From Gordionus sp. m RMFG-2023 (lineage: Eukaryota; Nematomorpha; Gordioida; Chordodea; Parachordodidae): a stretch of 64,000 nt of DNA. The stretch spans positions 60,737,561 through 60,801,560 of the forward strand of contig NC_088775.1 of NCBI RefSeq assembly GCF_954871325.1, written 5' to 3'. The notes under the pieces are model-generated. The model was not told the origin of the DNA, ran no database searches, and saw nothing but the letters and a program-made list of their open reading frames with translations. This document shows, piece by piece, positions 49,901 to 62,895 of this stretch; positions within the stretch are counted from its first letter, which is position 1; every line of letters begins with the position of its first letter. The position numbers and the translations under genes are program-made.

Positions 49901-50755
49901 TTTTCATTTAAGTTTCAAGTTGATTTATAAATTGAATGTGAAAATGTTGAATTAAAATTAATGATCATTAAACCTGCATTTTTTTATGTATAATCGTATT
50001 TAATATTATTACTTATTTTATTAGTATTATTTTATTTAAATACAACTAATCAAACATTTAAAAGTTAAACCTCTATAAGGTGCACTGTTGCTTTTTGTAG
50101 TATAAACACTGAAAAAAAATAGATGGTAAATCTAATATATAGTACATGGATTCTGTTAGCGAGAAACCGAGTATTGAGGAGTCAAAATAAAAAAATGATC
50201 TCCACTAAGAAGGGTCATTATGGAGGTTTCAATAAATTTAAAATATTTTTTGTAAACCTAGTTAAATTTTTTAAATTTAAAGTATTTTAATTAATAAAAT
50301 TTTTTCTTATCTTTATCATTCAACATAATGCACAAAACAAATAATGTTATAACTAGAGAAAAAAAATGTTTATTAGGCGCGAAAGGTCTTTCAAAATTAA
50401 ATTTTCATTTTTTGCTTTCACTAGAGGTCTACAATAAGCGGGGTTTTAACCCGAAAATTACACTTTCTAAATCGATATTAAATAATTTGATATTAAATAA
50501 TTGAACTAGTATCGTATAATATGAATCAAATAATTGCATCGTATTCATACAAATCGAATAATTATACTATTCATATTCACCCACCCTGTGTTCGTGTGAA
50601 TCGAATAATTGTACTAAATTCGAATGGATAATGTATTTGATAAACTACAGATAAAATAATCGTAAATTGGTTTGTTTAATAAAATTTAATTGAATACTTT
50701 TAAGGATATTTTATGTTTATATAATTATAATAATACTATAATAACCCGTCAAGAA
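46939..50755. other. 5' flank of Wnt, AT-rich
   Basis: The missing signal-peptide exon of the Wnt gene should lie here or beyond, but I could not identify it. Repeat patches are seen at 47150-47230, 47400-47460, 49000-49070 and 50380-50460 (TAGAGGTCTACAATAAGCGG), each with C/G-rich words like the hAT-type MITEs, without confirmed ends. Confidence 0.4.
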
Positions 50756-52184
50756 TGACGGGGTTGAGGGGTAATTAGTTAGTTTGTGTATATGGTACTA
50801 AATATGCTTTATATTAAAATTTAGGAGAAAAAGAGGTAAAATTGTTGCAATGTAGTGAGCATTAAGGGTATTAGAAATACCAAAATTTAAATTTGGGGTA
50901 AAATTAAAAATAGAGATTCTTCAAAATTTTTGAATTTTAAATATGGGCTAGACATTGGCTTCAAAATTTTGTTTTGCAGACACAGCTAGGCCTGATCAAA
51001 AAACCACGTCCCATGCAACTTTCCCAAAATTTAGCCATTTATTTCTATTGTAATTTAATAACAATGTCTTAAATTAAATTTTAAATTTAGAATAAAATTT
51101 AAATTTATGATAGAAATTATATTGAATAAAATTTAAAATAATGCTTGGAAATTTTTTAATTTTAAATATGGGGTAGACATTGGCCTGAAATTTTTTTTTG
51201 CAGACATAGCCAAGCCTGATCAAAAAACCAAGTCCCATGCAACTTTCATAAAATTTTGCCATTTATTTCTATTGTAATTTAATAACAATGTCTTAAATTT
51301 AATTTTATATTCCATTTATTTCTATTGTAATTTAATAACAATATCTTAAATTTAATTTTATATTTAGAATTAAATTTAAATTTTGATAGAAATCATATTG
51401 GGTAAAATTTAAAATAATGATGCTTTAAGATTTTTGAATTTTAAATATGGGTTATTTATGGGCCTGAAAATTTTTTTCTCAAACCTGGCCAACCCATAAT
51501 AATTTTGTAATTTTTTCCCAAGCCTGTAGATAGGTAAATATCTGAAAACCATATTGTTGGGAAAATTTTCTCAAGCCCGCCAAAGACCATAATAATTTTG
51601 TTAGTTGAGAACTGAAATAAAATATATAAAAGTCATAATTCATTTAAAAATAAAATCAGAATATGAAAGTTGCATGGGTTTGGTTTTTTAATCAGGCCTG
51701 GCTATTTCTGCAAAAAAAAATTTTCAGGCCAATGTCTAGCCCATATTTAAAATTAAAAAATTTTCAAGCATTTCTATTTTATATTTTACACAATATGATT
51801 TCTATCACAAATCTAAATTTTATTTTATATATATAATTAAATTTAAGACATTTTTATTAAATTACAATAAAAATAAATGGCATTTTATGAAAGTTGCATG
51901 GGACTTGGTTTTTTGATCAGGCATGTCTGCAAAAAAAAATTTTCAGGCCAATGTATAACCCATATTTAAAATTTAAAAATCTTAAAGCATCTCTATTTTA
52001 AATTTTATCCAATATGATTTCCATCACAAATTTAAATTTTGATATTTCTAACACATACTCACGGTATATAGTGTAACAATTTTACCTCTTTTTCTCCTAA
52101 ATTTTAATATTTATATAAAATTTATTAATAAAATATATTTAGTACCATACACACAAACTAAATAATTACCCTTCAACCCCGTCA
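50756..52184. mobile_element. Foldback element with tandem-repeat arms (1.4 kb)
   Basis: The element is almost entirely an inverted repeat. The left arm starts TGACGGGGTTGAGGGGTAAT and the right arm, in complement, TGACGGGGTTGAAGGGTAAT; both then continue with TTTGTGTATATGGTACTAAA-like sequence and GGAGAAAAAGAGGTAAAATT. Each arm contains direct repeats of about 230-270 bp (three left, two right) with the core AATTTTAAATATGGGCTAGA then CATTGGCCTGAAA, and CTGATCAAAAAACCAAGTCC. The centre lies near 51480-51620. No coding sequence and no clear target duplication were seen. The left flank itself forms a small hairpin, CCCGTCAAGAATGACGGG. Confidence 0.85.
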
Positions 52185-52189
52185 GCTGG

Positions 52190-54300
52190 TTTGGTAACTA
52201 TTAATTAATATATATAAAATTAATATTTTAAACTTAATTATATTCAAGTTGGTGCATGCTTAAAACATACGACTTTGAAACGGGAGGTTTGTAGAGCAAA
52301 AATATAACATTACACTATATAGTCTCCTTAAATTTTAAATACATTAGGAGGATACGAAAACGATCATGTTTTGATTATGGAGATTATATATATTAGATTT
52401 AAGGTTCCTTTTTCAAATAAAAATCAGCTGCAGCCTCTCTAAAATGATCTATCTACCTCTCCAAATTTTGTTTAAAGACCATTCATCTGCCGTTTCAAAT
52501 TATACAAAATCGCTAGAGCCTTAACTCTTTCTCTTGAAAGTTCTACTACACATGTTAATTATAGGCGACAGAAACATAAAAATTAAAATGTAGTGTATTC
52601 CCATCTGCATTGCTTAATAATCGCATATTAAGGAGTAATAATATTTTATACTTATAATTTATAATAATAATGAGAAGTCATTAAAAAAAGATTACAAGAA
52701 AAAGGTTTTATATTATAATAGGATATAAATTTGGATAGGTAATATGTTTCATAAATGATATTATATATAATGTTATCATGCCAGATTTAAAACCCAACTA
52801 GATAACCAGGATGAATCGTTATAATTTCCCTATGTGTAACCAAAATCGAATTACTATAGTAATATCACAAAGAAGCTAACCTGGAAACTATAAATATTAA
52901 TAAACCGGTTAAATTAATAGTGGATTTTATTTAATTTATTAATCAATAATTTGTAGTATTTTGTTTTTTTTTATATAATTAGGTTAACCATACTAGAGGA
53001 ATATTTATAAGATTCCTTTGGGTTAGGTTTGGACGTTTGGTTGAAATTGAGAGGTTTTCCCGTATGTTATATCAAAATAAAAAAAACTCCAAATCCTTGG
53101 AGCATGATACAGCAAAAGCAATACAATAGGGACATACAATATTTTCGTTTTTTTGAAGTTTCATACAATCCCAAGCATGCCAGATTAAAATATCTTCATT
53201 TTTTTTGTAGTTTCGTGCAATTCTAAACATGCCAAATAAAAAAATTCAAACGCGAATAACTGAGAATGTTTATCTTATATATTATCTAAAATAATATTGA
53301 AGATGCTATGGAAGGTAATACCAATACTTGACTGGCATTTTAATTGACTTTTTTAAAAATAATAATAATGAATTAAGAATATTTTTTTAGATATTCCTAA
53401 AAAACATGATTAAATTGGAAACATTTAAGAAACTCCCATTTTTATGGATTTTTTTTGACTCAATTGAAATAAGCATTACTTTTCCTAGCTCTATTAATAT
53501 CATTACCTATATTTTTGAGAACAATTTTTTTTCTGCATTATGTGTTTTCAATCATTTTTTTAGAAAAAATTGCCAATCCTTTTGCCACCTTTTCATTCAA
53601 TTTAAAATTCCTGGTTACAGCTCTGGTTCTTATCTTATCATTTCCAATTCTTACATCCATATTTCATCCAATATCTTATACATATTTATAACTTCACATT
53701 TCGGCAAAAAAATAACAAAACATTTATAATAAATATCTTGAAAAATTTAAACAAAAATCATTTTATTTGATCAAAGAAGACTTCTATAATTAATATGCAT
53801 TTTAAATATTTTAAAAGATAACATGAATCTGGTTGAAAAGTGCCATCCATCCATATCTCTTTCATGTATATAAATTTGCATCAGAAAAACATCATAAAAA
53901 AGCTTGTTTTTTTTATATTTTGAGTTCATTAAATTATAATTGTTTTTACATAATTCTTTTTTTTTTCGGAAAATAATAAAAATTAAACAAAATTTATTCA
54001 TTACTACTTACTTTATGTGTTAAAAAAAAAGAAGGATACTCTACTAGATTTTTCTATCCTTTAAGCTTCGTTCAAATATAATTTACTCTCCTTTATAAAG
54101 ATAAAAAAAAATTTTAATTTAAAAAAATATTATATTATTTTTTTTTTATAAAAAGGACAATTTGTCAAAAAAAAATTTAATTTTTTTTTATTTATAGTGA
54201 TAAAATAATGCTAAACAACGACCATATCTTATCAAATTTGCTAAACAACGACCAAATTTTATCAAAATATAATGACTCACTTATTTTTTAATATACAATA
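52190..54300. other. AT-rich non-coding
   Basis: No gene, RNA or bounded element was recognised. The open stretch at 53406-53729 is A/T-driven and has no known motif. Confidence 0.45.
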
Positions 54301-54329
54301 ACAGAATCACGTTGAGTCCGATCTACTAT

Positions 54330-54460
54330 ATATCACCCTGCCCCCCCCCCCCCAAGTCACCAATTTGGCTTCAGAAAAATACATGGTCCTTGTTGGATTC
54401 GAACAAAGATCTATCGGAAGATCAACTCGCTCACCATCTAGGCCACAGAAATTGACGTGT
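54330..54460 (-). repeat. tRNA-derived SINE copy 1
   Basis: On the minus strand, TGGCCTAGATGG fits the A box and TTGTTCGAATCC fits the B box, about 35 bases apart as in a tRNA. The tail continues AAGGACCATGTATTTTTCTG then AAGCCAAATTGGTGACTTGG. The same tail follows copy 2, showing a dispersed SINE family rather than a single tRNA gene. Confidence 0.65.
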
Positions 54461-54589
54461 TTAAAATTTTATGAAAATATTATCAAAACAAAACACGTTT
54501 AACGTGTACACCTTTAGCCTAAACATATAGCTATTTTATATAAAGAAATGGAATCACTAACCGCCTCCTATTCTATATATCATCCCCCG

Positions 54590-54700
54590 TAGCATGGAAC
54601 CACCTTGTTGGCTTCAGAAAAAATACATAGTAGTTGCTGGATTAGAGTCCATAACTATCAGATTAATGATCCACGCACTTAAAGATTAGGCCACAAGCTT
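54590..54700 (-). repeat. tRNA-derived SINE copy 2
   Basis: The minus strand carries GTGGCCTAATCTTTAAGTGC (A-box region) and a worn B box, GACTCTAATCC, then ACTACTATGTATTTTTTCTG and AAGCCAACAAGGTGG. It is about 250 bp from copy 1 in the same orientation and more diverged. Confidence 0.55.
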
Positions 54701-54705
54701 TCCGA

Positions 54706-56973
54706 AAAGGACGATTTTTTAAATATATAATATAACCATATGAGTGCCGGTTCAAACAAAAAATAAATAAAATACCGATGATTCAACACTGCCTTTGGTA
54801 GTAACTAACAATAACCTATTAAAATGTTTCCGAAATTTTAACATTAATGGTAAAAAAAATATATAGTATAACAAACTGGTTATGCGCGCTTAAAAAGTCA
54901 ATTTAGCTTAAGCAAGAAATATTTTACGGCGATCAATTTTAATTTAAGGGTAATAAGCATGCTTCTTCCTTTGGTGACCGAACGATGAACTAGTTACCTT
55001 TATTTGGAAATCATATTTTTATTTGGACCCCCCCCCCCCCAGCTAGAAAATTCTCAATAAAACTCATTAATTTATTTAATTCTTATCTTAACTCTCTTTT
55101 TCTTTCTTTAAAATTTTCTTTATATTATTTTTGCCTATACTTACGTTCTGAAAAATAAAAAATAGGCTATATTTAATATTATTATATAATGAGATGTATA
55201 AATTTAATTATCTCTCTTTTCACATTTATTTAGTTAGGTGTTCCTTAACCTACAAGTACACACAATAAAGATTACATTAAAAACAGACATAACATTCGTG
55301 TAATTTGAATGATAAACAAATAATTACTATATACCTATTTAAATAAATAAACATAAAAATTTGAAATTAAAAAAAGGTATATTTTTCTATTAATTAATTA
55401 ATATACTATAAACTTTTTAACGATTTTTTAATTTATCCAAATCATTTTAGTTTGCTTTTTTTCCTTTCAATAATGTCCCAATTAAATCAAATTTTTATTT
55501 TGATTCCTTTTCGTTTTGTTTAGGAAAGATCATATTGCAAATATATTTATTTTGATTTTTTTCAAACAAAAAATTTTTAATTTAAATAAATTTAAATATA
55601 TTAAATCTATTGATGATGTTGATCTATATTTTTTATTAGTCTAATAATGGTAATTATAGATCAAATTAGAAGTATATAATATTATAATAGTGTTATTCGA
55701 TGGCTTCGTTAGCTCTTAAGTACGTCTGAAAGTATTTTCTTAAAATTATTAATTCCACGTACTTCTTTTGTATTGAAATATGTAATATTCTAGGCCTGCC
55801 TTTGTGCCCCTCTCGTGAAGCCGCTGGTTCCCCCGGTTTTTTTAATTTGGGCCCGTTAAAATTTTATACAAAGTCAGTCCTGTCTCCTGTCAATAAAATT
55901 TTTTTTGGATGAATTTTCCAGTCATCACATTTTTAATATTCTAAAATCATTATATCACTCCTCTATGGGCTATCTATTTCTAAACAACCGTTTTATAAAT
56001 GTAATGTATTTGGATCATATGATAAATAACTTTTTGTTAATTTACTATATTATTTATAGATTTCGTATTTTAGTTAGACATCTCTTAAAATACATTGAAA
56101 TAAGCATTTGTAATTTATTTTTATATGGTATTAATCAAAATTTTAACTTTTATATGCCTGAGCTAGTCTATTAAAATATTTCGAAAATCAGATTGGGTTT
56201 TATGTGTACTGAATTTTTAAGGTAAAATTGTCTGATCAGGCCTGTTAAGAATTTTTGTGGGTATAATATGAAGTGATCCCTTTTGTATTTAAATAAGTGA
56301 AGCAAAAAAAACCACACTTATTACCTATTAATTATCAAATTTATTCTTGAGAATACATATAACTGTTTATTTTCATGATAAAAGCAGTTTAAATTTAGCC
56401 CAAATATTAAATACTAAATGTTATATATCTAAATATGACCAAAAAATGTATTAGTAAAGGAAATTCAATCATAATTTTTTAAAATTTTTACTTCATACTT
56501 GTAGAATTTTATTAAAGATTCCGTAACTTTATAAAGTAATTATGTCTCTAAATGAGGCAGGCAATTCTATTCATTAATTTAACTTACATTGATATGGGCT
56601 AGCGACTAAGATAATTTTTCGGTATAAATTACTTATTTTTTTTAGAAAATTGAATTAATCAACTCGAATTTATAAATTTAATATAACAAATATTATTTTT
56701 AAATTTTTCCATGGGCTATTTATTTGAAAAGCTTTGCTAGTTAGCAGGGATTTCTACACCCCTATACGTCAGTGACAATATTATTCAGCTTGAACCCCTA
56801 ACCCACTCAAAAATTTTACCACCACCCCCCCCCCCCTTACCATATCAAAATTAGCAAATAAATATTCAAATCGAAATTAGCAAAATAGGAAGCCAAAATC
56901 TCCCCTACCCCTCTAATTTCTCAAATGGCGATAGCATCTTCATACCTATCTAACTTTCCTCCCATTGTCATAC
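54706..56973. other. AT-rich non-coding
   Basis: No gene was recognised. There are C13 and C12 runs at 55028-55040 and 56825-56836, and a G/C-rich patch at 55795-55860 (GTGAAGCCGCTGGTTCCCCC) that may be a worn transposon end. Confidence 0.45.
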
Positions 56974-56981
56974 TGCCCTCC

Positions 56982-58494
56982 CAGTGGTCCAGGATTTTCT
57001 TATAGGGGGGGAAAAATTTTTGGGGGCTTCGCCCCCAAACCCCTTTAACCTGGCCTTCGGCCAGCTTTTCCCCGGCCTTCGGCCGGGTCTTATTTAGCTA
57101 TTCTATTAAATTATGAATAATTTAATAATAATTATTAACTATTATTTATTAATTCGTGCTTATGGATAGGATATTACAAGCCTCTTTTTTATTATTTAAA
57201 GTTAGGTATATTATATTTAATAAAGTTTTTTTAAATGTAAAGGTTTATTTATGTGTAAAGTTGAAATAAAGTGTAATGTCATTTTTTTTTAAATTTGCTT
57301 TAAAAACTAGCCTCAGCTTAAATTCTCATACAATATAAGTAGAATATAATTTTTTTTATTGAAAATACTAATAGTAGTTAAAAATATTGACTAGAAAATA
57401 ATTAAATTAACAAGTTTTTTTTAACTTCTTATCAAATACAAGATTTTTAATTATTTCGTTCCATTTAGCCGAGATTCAGTACTTCGTAAATATGTTTTCA
57501 ACCTTCTCAAGTTGGAAAAAGTCCTTTCATTCGTACATGTTGTAATAGGCAAACATGCAAGAATATAAAACAACTTCGAAATATTGGGAAATTGAGCCAA
57601 GGTTTCTTTACACCGATTGGGCGCATCAATAGCATGCTCAGGTAAAATAGCTAAACGTATAAATATTTATACCACAATTCGAATTCACTGATTAAATTTA
57701 TTTTATTATCAATCTCATAGGAATAAAATTTTTCTAAATATTTAATTTTACCAATAGTGGCATTAGAAAATGAAGAAGGATCTTTGGGTAATAAAACTTG
57801 AAGATTGCTAAAGACTTGTTTTTTATCTAAAACCCGTACTTTTATTTGCTATAAAAAAGTATCTAAGGATGGGATGAAAATGGATATTTTATAATATTCT
57901 TCAGTTGAGCCAATATTTATTTTCATCTCAATAATGGCCTAGGTGCTAGACGAGGTTTAATTAGTATTATATCATAAAATTTAGCCTTCGATTCAACGTC
58001 TAGATAAATATTATGAAAATATTTATCTACATTCATTCTTATTGTATCTACCTGTTCATGTATATTTTCCAATGTTCCGCCAAATCAATAACTTGAACCA
58101 AATCTAAATTTGGTTTTTGTAAATTTCTACAAAGTAGTGAGCTAAAAATAATTTATTGTTGCAACTAGCAGCAATGATAAACTCTGATTGATCAATTGAA
58201 TTCAATAATGATATCGCTGCTAACGACACATTACTTTTTTTCATGCTCAGCCTTATTTATAAATTATCGTTTGATTTCAATCTCTTTGACTAAATATTTT
58301 TCCATTTTATTAATATTTTTGAATAATATGTTGGAAAATTGATATTCAAATATTTGTAAAATTTTGATTGGTGGGGGGGGGGAATCTGGGGGGTGGGGGT
58401 AAAATTTTTATTAGCTTAAAATGATATTTATGAAAATAGTCAAATTTGCGATGGGGGGGGATTTCCCCCTTTCCCCCCATTGGTTACGCGCCTG
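56982..58494 (-). mobile_element. hAT (ZMYM1-like) element, internally reduced (1.5 kb)
   Basis: The left end is CAGTGGTCCAGGATTTTCTT and the right end, in complement, CAGGCGCGTAACCAATGGGG. The 8-bp target duplication TGCCCTCC is perfect at 56974-56981 and 58495-58502. Near the left end are three strong hairpins with TTCG loops: GGGGGCTTCGCCCCC, TGGCCTTCGGCCA and CCGGCCTTCGGCCGG. Only the C-terminal part of a minus-strand transposase remains, with LAQFPNISKLFYILACLPIT and NERTFSNLRRLKTYLRST near 57605-57480, the hAT dimerisation block of this group. Upstream parts are interrupted by stops. Confidence 0.88.
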
Positions 58495-58502
58495 TGCCCT
58501 CC

Positions 58503-61500
58503 CCTGGAGTAGAATTTCCCGCAGCTAGATAAAAATATCAATGAATGTGTATCATAATATATCCTAATCTCTCTACTCTTCAAAAAAATAACCGAGGATT
58601 AAAGGTATTTATTTTTATAGGAATAGTTAGTAAATTAAATTAACTGATATCGAAATTCTTTAAGCTCTAAATACAGACACTAAAATCTGAAGCATCACAT
58701 TAACAATAATAAAAAATATAAGCATAAAAGTCTTTAAGAAAGGAAACTCAAAAACATAATGCACATAGCATTAAATTTTAAATGCTCAATTTTTCAAATT
58801 AAATCTCTGGTTACATTGATCTTATAGATTTATAAAAATATCAAAACATCAATTCTAATAAAAAATGAGATAAAATAATAAATCATAGATGTGCCAATAC
58901 CACTTCAAGCTTATATACCCGTCAAATTTTTTTTTATTTATGAAATTGAATCCAAAGAAGGCATAAATTTGTTTTAAAAAATCCCAGGCTTCATTTCCAT
59001 AAAAATATATTTTGATTATTAATTTGCCATAAAAATTCCTTTCATTTTAATGAAACTTGTGGTCGTCATTTATTTTATTGTATGTCTAAATATTAGGGAT
59101 CCAAACCGTACACAATATCGGTTCGATTCAGGTTTAGCTTCAGATAAAAATAACTGTTCACTCAAGTTCGGTTCATAAAAAATAATATAGGTTGAGTTTG
59201 AACTTTTAAAAACAGCGTATTCAAATTATGTTAATAAAAGGACATTTTTAAAACTTTGTCACTATTCTCTAAAAAAATTATATTAAGCCGTATAAATTAA
59301 AATATTTTCAAGATTCACCTCTGTCAAATAATATAATAAATATTTTAAGGTAAGAAAACTTCCATACGGATCGTAAAATAGCGATAGAAAAATATCGAAA
59401 AATAATTACTGATACTCATCAATTGTAAAAACTGATTATATATCATTTTTAAAAGAGTTAAAATATCAAAATGTTTAAATCTGTTCGTAGGTATTTAAAG
59501 AGGTGTTCAGGTTCGGGTGTCAAATTTTTTAAGGTTCAAATTCGGTAAATATTAGTAGTTAATACTGGTTTCGCTGTTCAATAAAGTTAATTCCAAGAGA
59601 TTTATTCTTTCATATATGTTTAAAAATTTGTAGATCTTTTTTTTTCATCTCATTTCAAGGCTTAATTTAGGCCAATTTTTTCACCCAATTTATGAGGTTT
59701 AAATATTATTTTAGGTATCGGCTGGTATCGTTAAAATTGAATTTGATTTAATTAAAATCAGTTCTGCAATGTAGCTTCGATGAAAGTCACGTCAGTAGTA
59801 AATGGTGTTAATTTTTAAAGAGAAGGAATACATCCATTGCTTTTTAAAAAGCAACGAGCGCACTATTTTTTAAGAAGCAATTTTTTTTAAGAATTTTTTT
59901 TAGTAATGAACATTTTATTAATTAAATTATTTAATTAATATCAAACGAAGTAAAACAATCCAACTATCTTTGAACTACCCCATTTTTTCATCCAGAATCA
60001 AGATTATTAAATTAACGATGAATCAATAAGTAAATGAATTTATATTATCTTATATTTATTATATTGATCTATTAAATAAAAAGTCCCGCAACGAGTTACT
60101 TTTTTTGTAAGGCGACAATAAAAAATGTATAATGTTTTTACACTGTTTAAGTTTTAAACATTATTTAAATTTTGGAGTTTATAGTGATTATTTACATACA
60201 GCTTTCAAGAGACCGCCAAGAAGACAAAAGAGTGCTCAAACGTTGTGAGCGAGTACGCTTAAATATATTTTATAAAAGATTTTAGCATATAAAGGTCTAA
60301 TGATGTTTTTCACAGCTTAACGACATATGTTAGAATTTTGATTCAAATAAGGATTTGCTAAAGATTTTTAAAAATTAGAAGAATAATGTTTTTTTATAAT
60401 ATTCATTTGATAGGGAATTATGCCAGGCTCTAAAGGAAGGGGATGCCAGAAAAATAATTATACCCCATGGCTTAAAAATAAGTTACAACCCTCGGGTCTA
60501 AAAATATTCTTTTTACAAAAATTGGGCATAGTCGAATTATTTAAAATTATTATATATTGGAATATTTTATAGAGAACTTAACTTAACATTCATTTGCTGT
60601 TCACATTTTCAATTTTCCAAAGTCAAAATTATTAAAAATCCCTTTCGGGTCATGAAAGAATTTAAATTTTTAAATTCATGAGGATTTAAAAATAAAAACT
60701 GGCGCCGGGGTTAGAGTTAAAATTGATTATAAAAATTAAATCCAAGGACAGGGCCTAAAATTTTGACTTATGCAGGCCTCTGCGTTTTATTTATATATAT
60801 CTATAAACTATTTAGGAATGCTAAATTAAATTTAAAGTATAAGCTTTTGTATCCCTTTTGAAATCATTTATTATAAAATAACTACATAGTAGAAAAAAAT
60901 GAAATGTAATTTCTTACATCCAACAGTTGCATTCCGTCCTGAGAAAAGTATTACAAAATATGATGTAACGTATAAAGAATTTGTAGAACCTATGCTTCAT
61001 AATAGATTTGAGTTTCTTCAATTTATGGTTTGGGAATGAATCCGAAGGAAATGCCTCCAAAAAATCATTGTAGAACTTATTTTAGCAGGAATTATGATTA
61101 TCTACCAGAGATAAACCCGTAGATAATGTTTCTTTTTTTTAAATTAATTTATTGTTTTTGAATTTGTCACTCAATTTTTTTTTTAAATAAAAAAAAATAT
61201 TAAAAAATTGTGAAAAATAATATATTTTATATTTTTTTATTATATTTAAAAAATATTTTTTTTACACATCATAAAATTTGTGTTTCTTCTCTTTTCTTAT
61301 TTTTTTTTTACCATACAAAAAAAAACTAAAACGCGCATAATTTAATATAATTATTTTTCGTGCTCAAAAAAATATTATTTATGGGGATGATATACGAGTC
61401 AATTATATTTTATAATTTGGTAATAAATTGATTGTAAAAAAAAATAATTTTAAAAGGAAGAAAAGAAATAATTCAATACAATATTAATAAAACTGCAGAA

Positions 61501-61838
61501 AATCACACTTTTCATACCTTTACATTTCTAAAACTAAAATTACTTATCCTGAAACTTCTAAATTTACCTACTCCTTATTTTAAATATTTAGCTCGGTCTA
61601 AAAACTAAACTCTTATGGGTAATTAAAAATGATCAAAACATATATGTCCTTAAGTTCCCTTTAAAGAAAATATCTTTGTAGAGGCACAAGCATAACACAA
61701 AAATCTTTATGCCCTCCGCAAAAAACAAATTATTATGTGGCCCATATCCATGACTTGAGACTCTTGTTTCTGAAAGTTTGGGCCCTCTGGCGTCGCACGT
61801 TGCTAAGCTTCTTTTTTTTAAGATAGTGTAACTGGGAG
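58503..61838. other. AT-rich non-coding
   Basis: No gene was recognised. Worn repeat patches occur at 59095-59190 (TAGGGATCCAAACCG), 59820-59890 (AAAAAGCAACGAGCGCAC, Ac-like hAT style) and 60690-60780. Confidence 0.4.
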
Positions 61839-61912
61839 ATAAGCTATTTTTTATTTCATTATAAATATGAAGTGGATAAGCTATTTTTTATTTCATTATA
61901 AATATGAAGTGG
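61839..61912 (+). repeat. Tandem duplication, 2 x 37 bp
   Basis: The unit ATAAGCTATTTTTTATTTCA then TTATAAATATGAAGTGG is present twice in direct succession with no differences, which suggests a recent duplication. Confidence 0.92.
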
Positions 61913-62722
61913 ATATTATATTTTATATAACCTTGTTGGCATTTCAGTTTCTTAACCCAAAAATGTTGTTTATCAAATCAACCGTAGCTAAAATATAAAT
62001 AATCTAACTGTGTATAATAATAATAACAACGACGATAAAAAGATGATTTACTTCTTATTTATGTATAGGAAATAAAATTTGTTATTAATAAATGAAATAT
62101 ATATTAGATCGTTTTTTTAAATGTCTTCTTTTCTTTGTTTGAACGCCGCTAAAGTAAGATGAAGAAATATATTATGTATAAAAAAATAAAGTGTATAGGC
62201 ATTTTTTCAAAAACCACCCCATACATTAATAATAAATAATATAAAAAATAAAAAGACATTAAAAAAATGAAAATCTATTATATACTTAGTTATTTTTATT
62301 ACATTTTACAATTTCAAACAATTTTACAAAAAAACAGGATCAAACCAATATGTAATAAAAATAAACTTAATTTCTTTATACAAAAATATAAATAAAGATA
62401 AGTGTATTAATTACAGAGGTGGAATGATGATTGTTTCGACCTCGTGTGCGAATTTTTTTTGCGTTCTCATTTTTATGCCCCCCGCCCCATACTATTCATT
62501 TTGCGGATCTTTAGCCGACCTCCGACCTGGTCCCCTTTAAAAGTTTATTTGTATCACATGTTTACTAATGGGGAATTTTCCCTTGCCCCCACATACTTCT
62601 ATGATGTTATCTATCATGTCATAATCTTTTTATTAAAAATAAAATAATTAATATACAAATTTCTAACCCGTAGACATGCTTTTGGTCAAAAATTATAGAA
62701 ATAATAAAAAACATTAAACGGC

Positions 62723-62895
62723 TACATGTCAATACAGAGAAAATTTTAACCCGAAATGCATTACCATGAGTATAATATCGCGAATGCATTTGCGCGAATC
62801 TATTACCGCGAAAATCTATCACGAATGCATTAAAGTGAAGGTATTAACGCAAAAAGTTACGAATGCATTACACCGAATGGATTATCTCAGCTGTA
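62723..62895 (+). repeat. 14-bp minisatellite, third locus with shared outer flank
   Basis: TACATGTCAATACAGAGAAA followed by ATTTTAACCCGAAATGCATT leads into about eight worn copies of the GCGAATGCATTA unit. The outer sequence matches the complement of 9125-9161, so array and flank move together. No second, inverted array was found before the window end. Confidence 0.75.

Noticed and set aside
53406-53729. A 107-residue open frame as a gene
   Set aside because: Phe/Ile/Ser-rich with no known motif, no splice or homology support, typical of AT-rich chance frames.
54330-54460. A functional tRNA gene on the minus strand
   Set aside because: A and B boxes are good but the acceptor stem does not pair cleanly, and the tail is shared with a second copy, which indicates a SINE.
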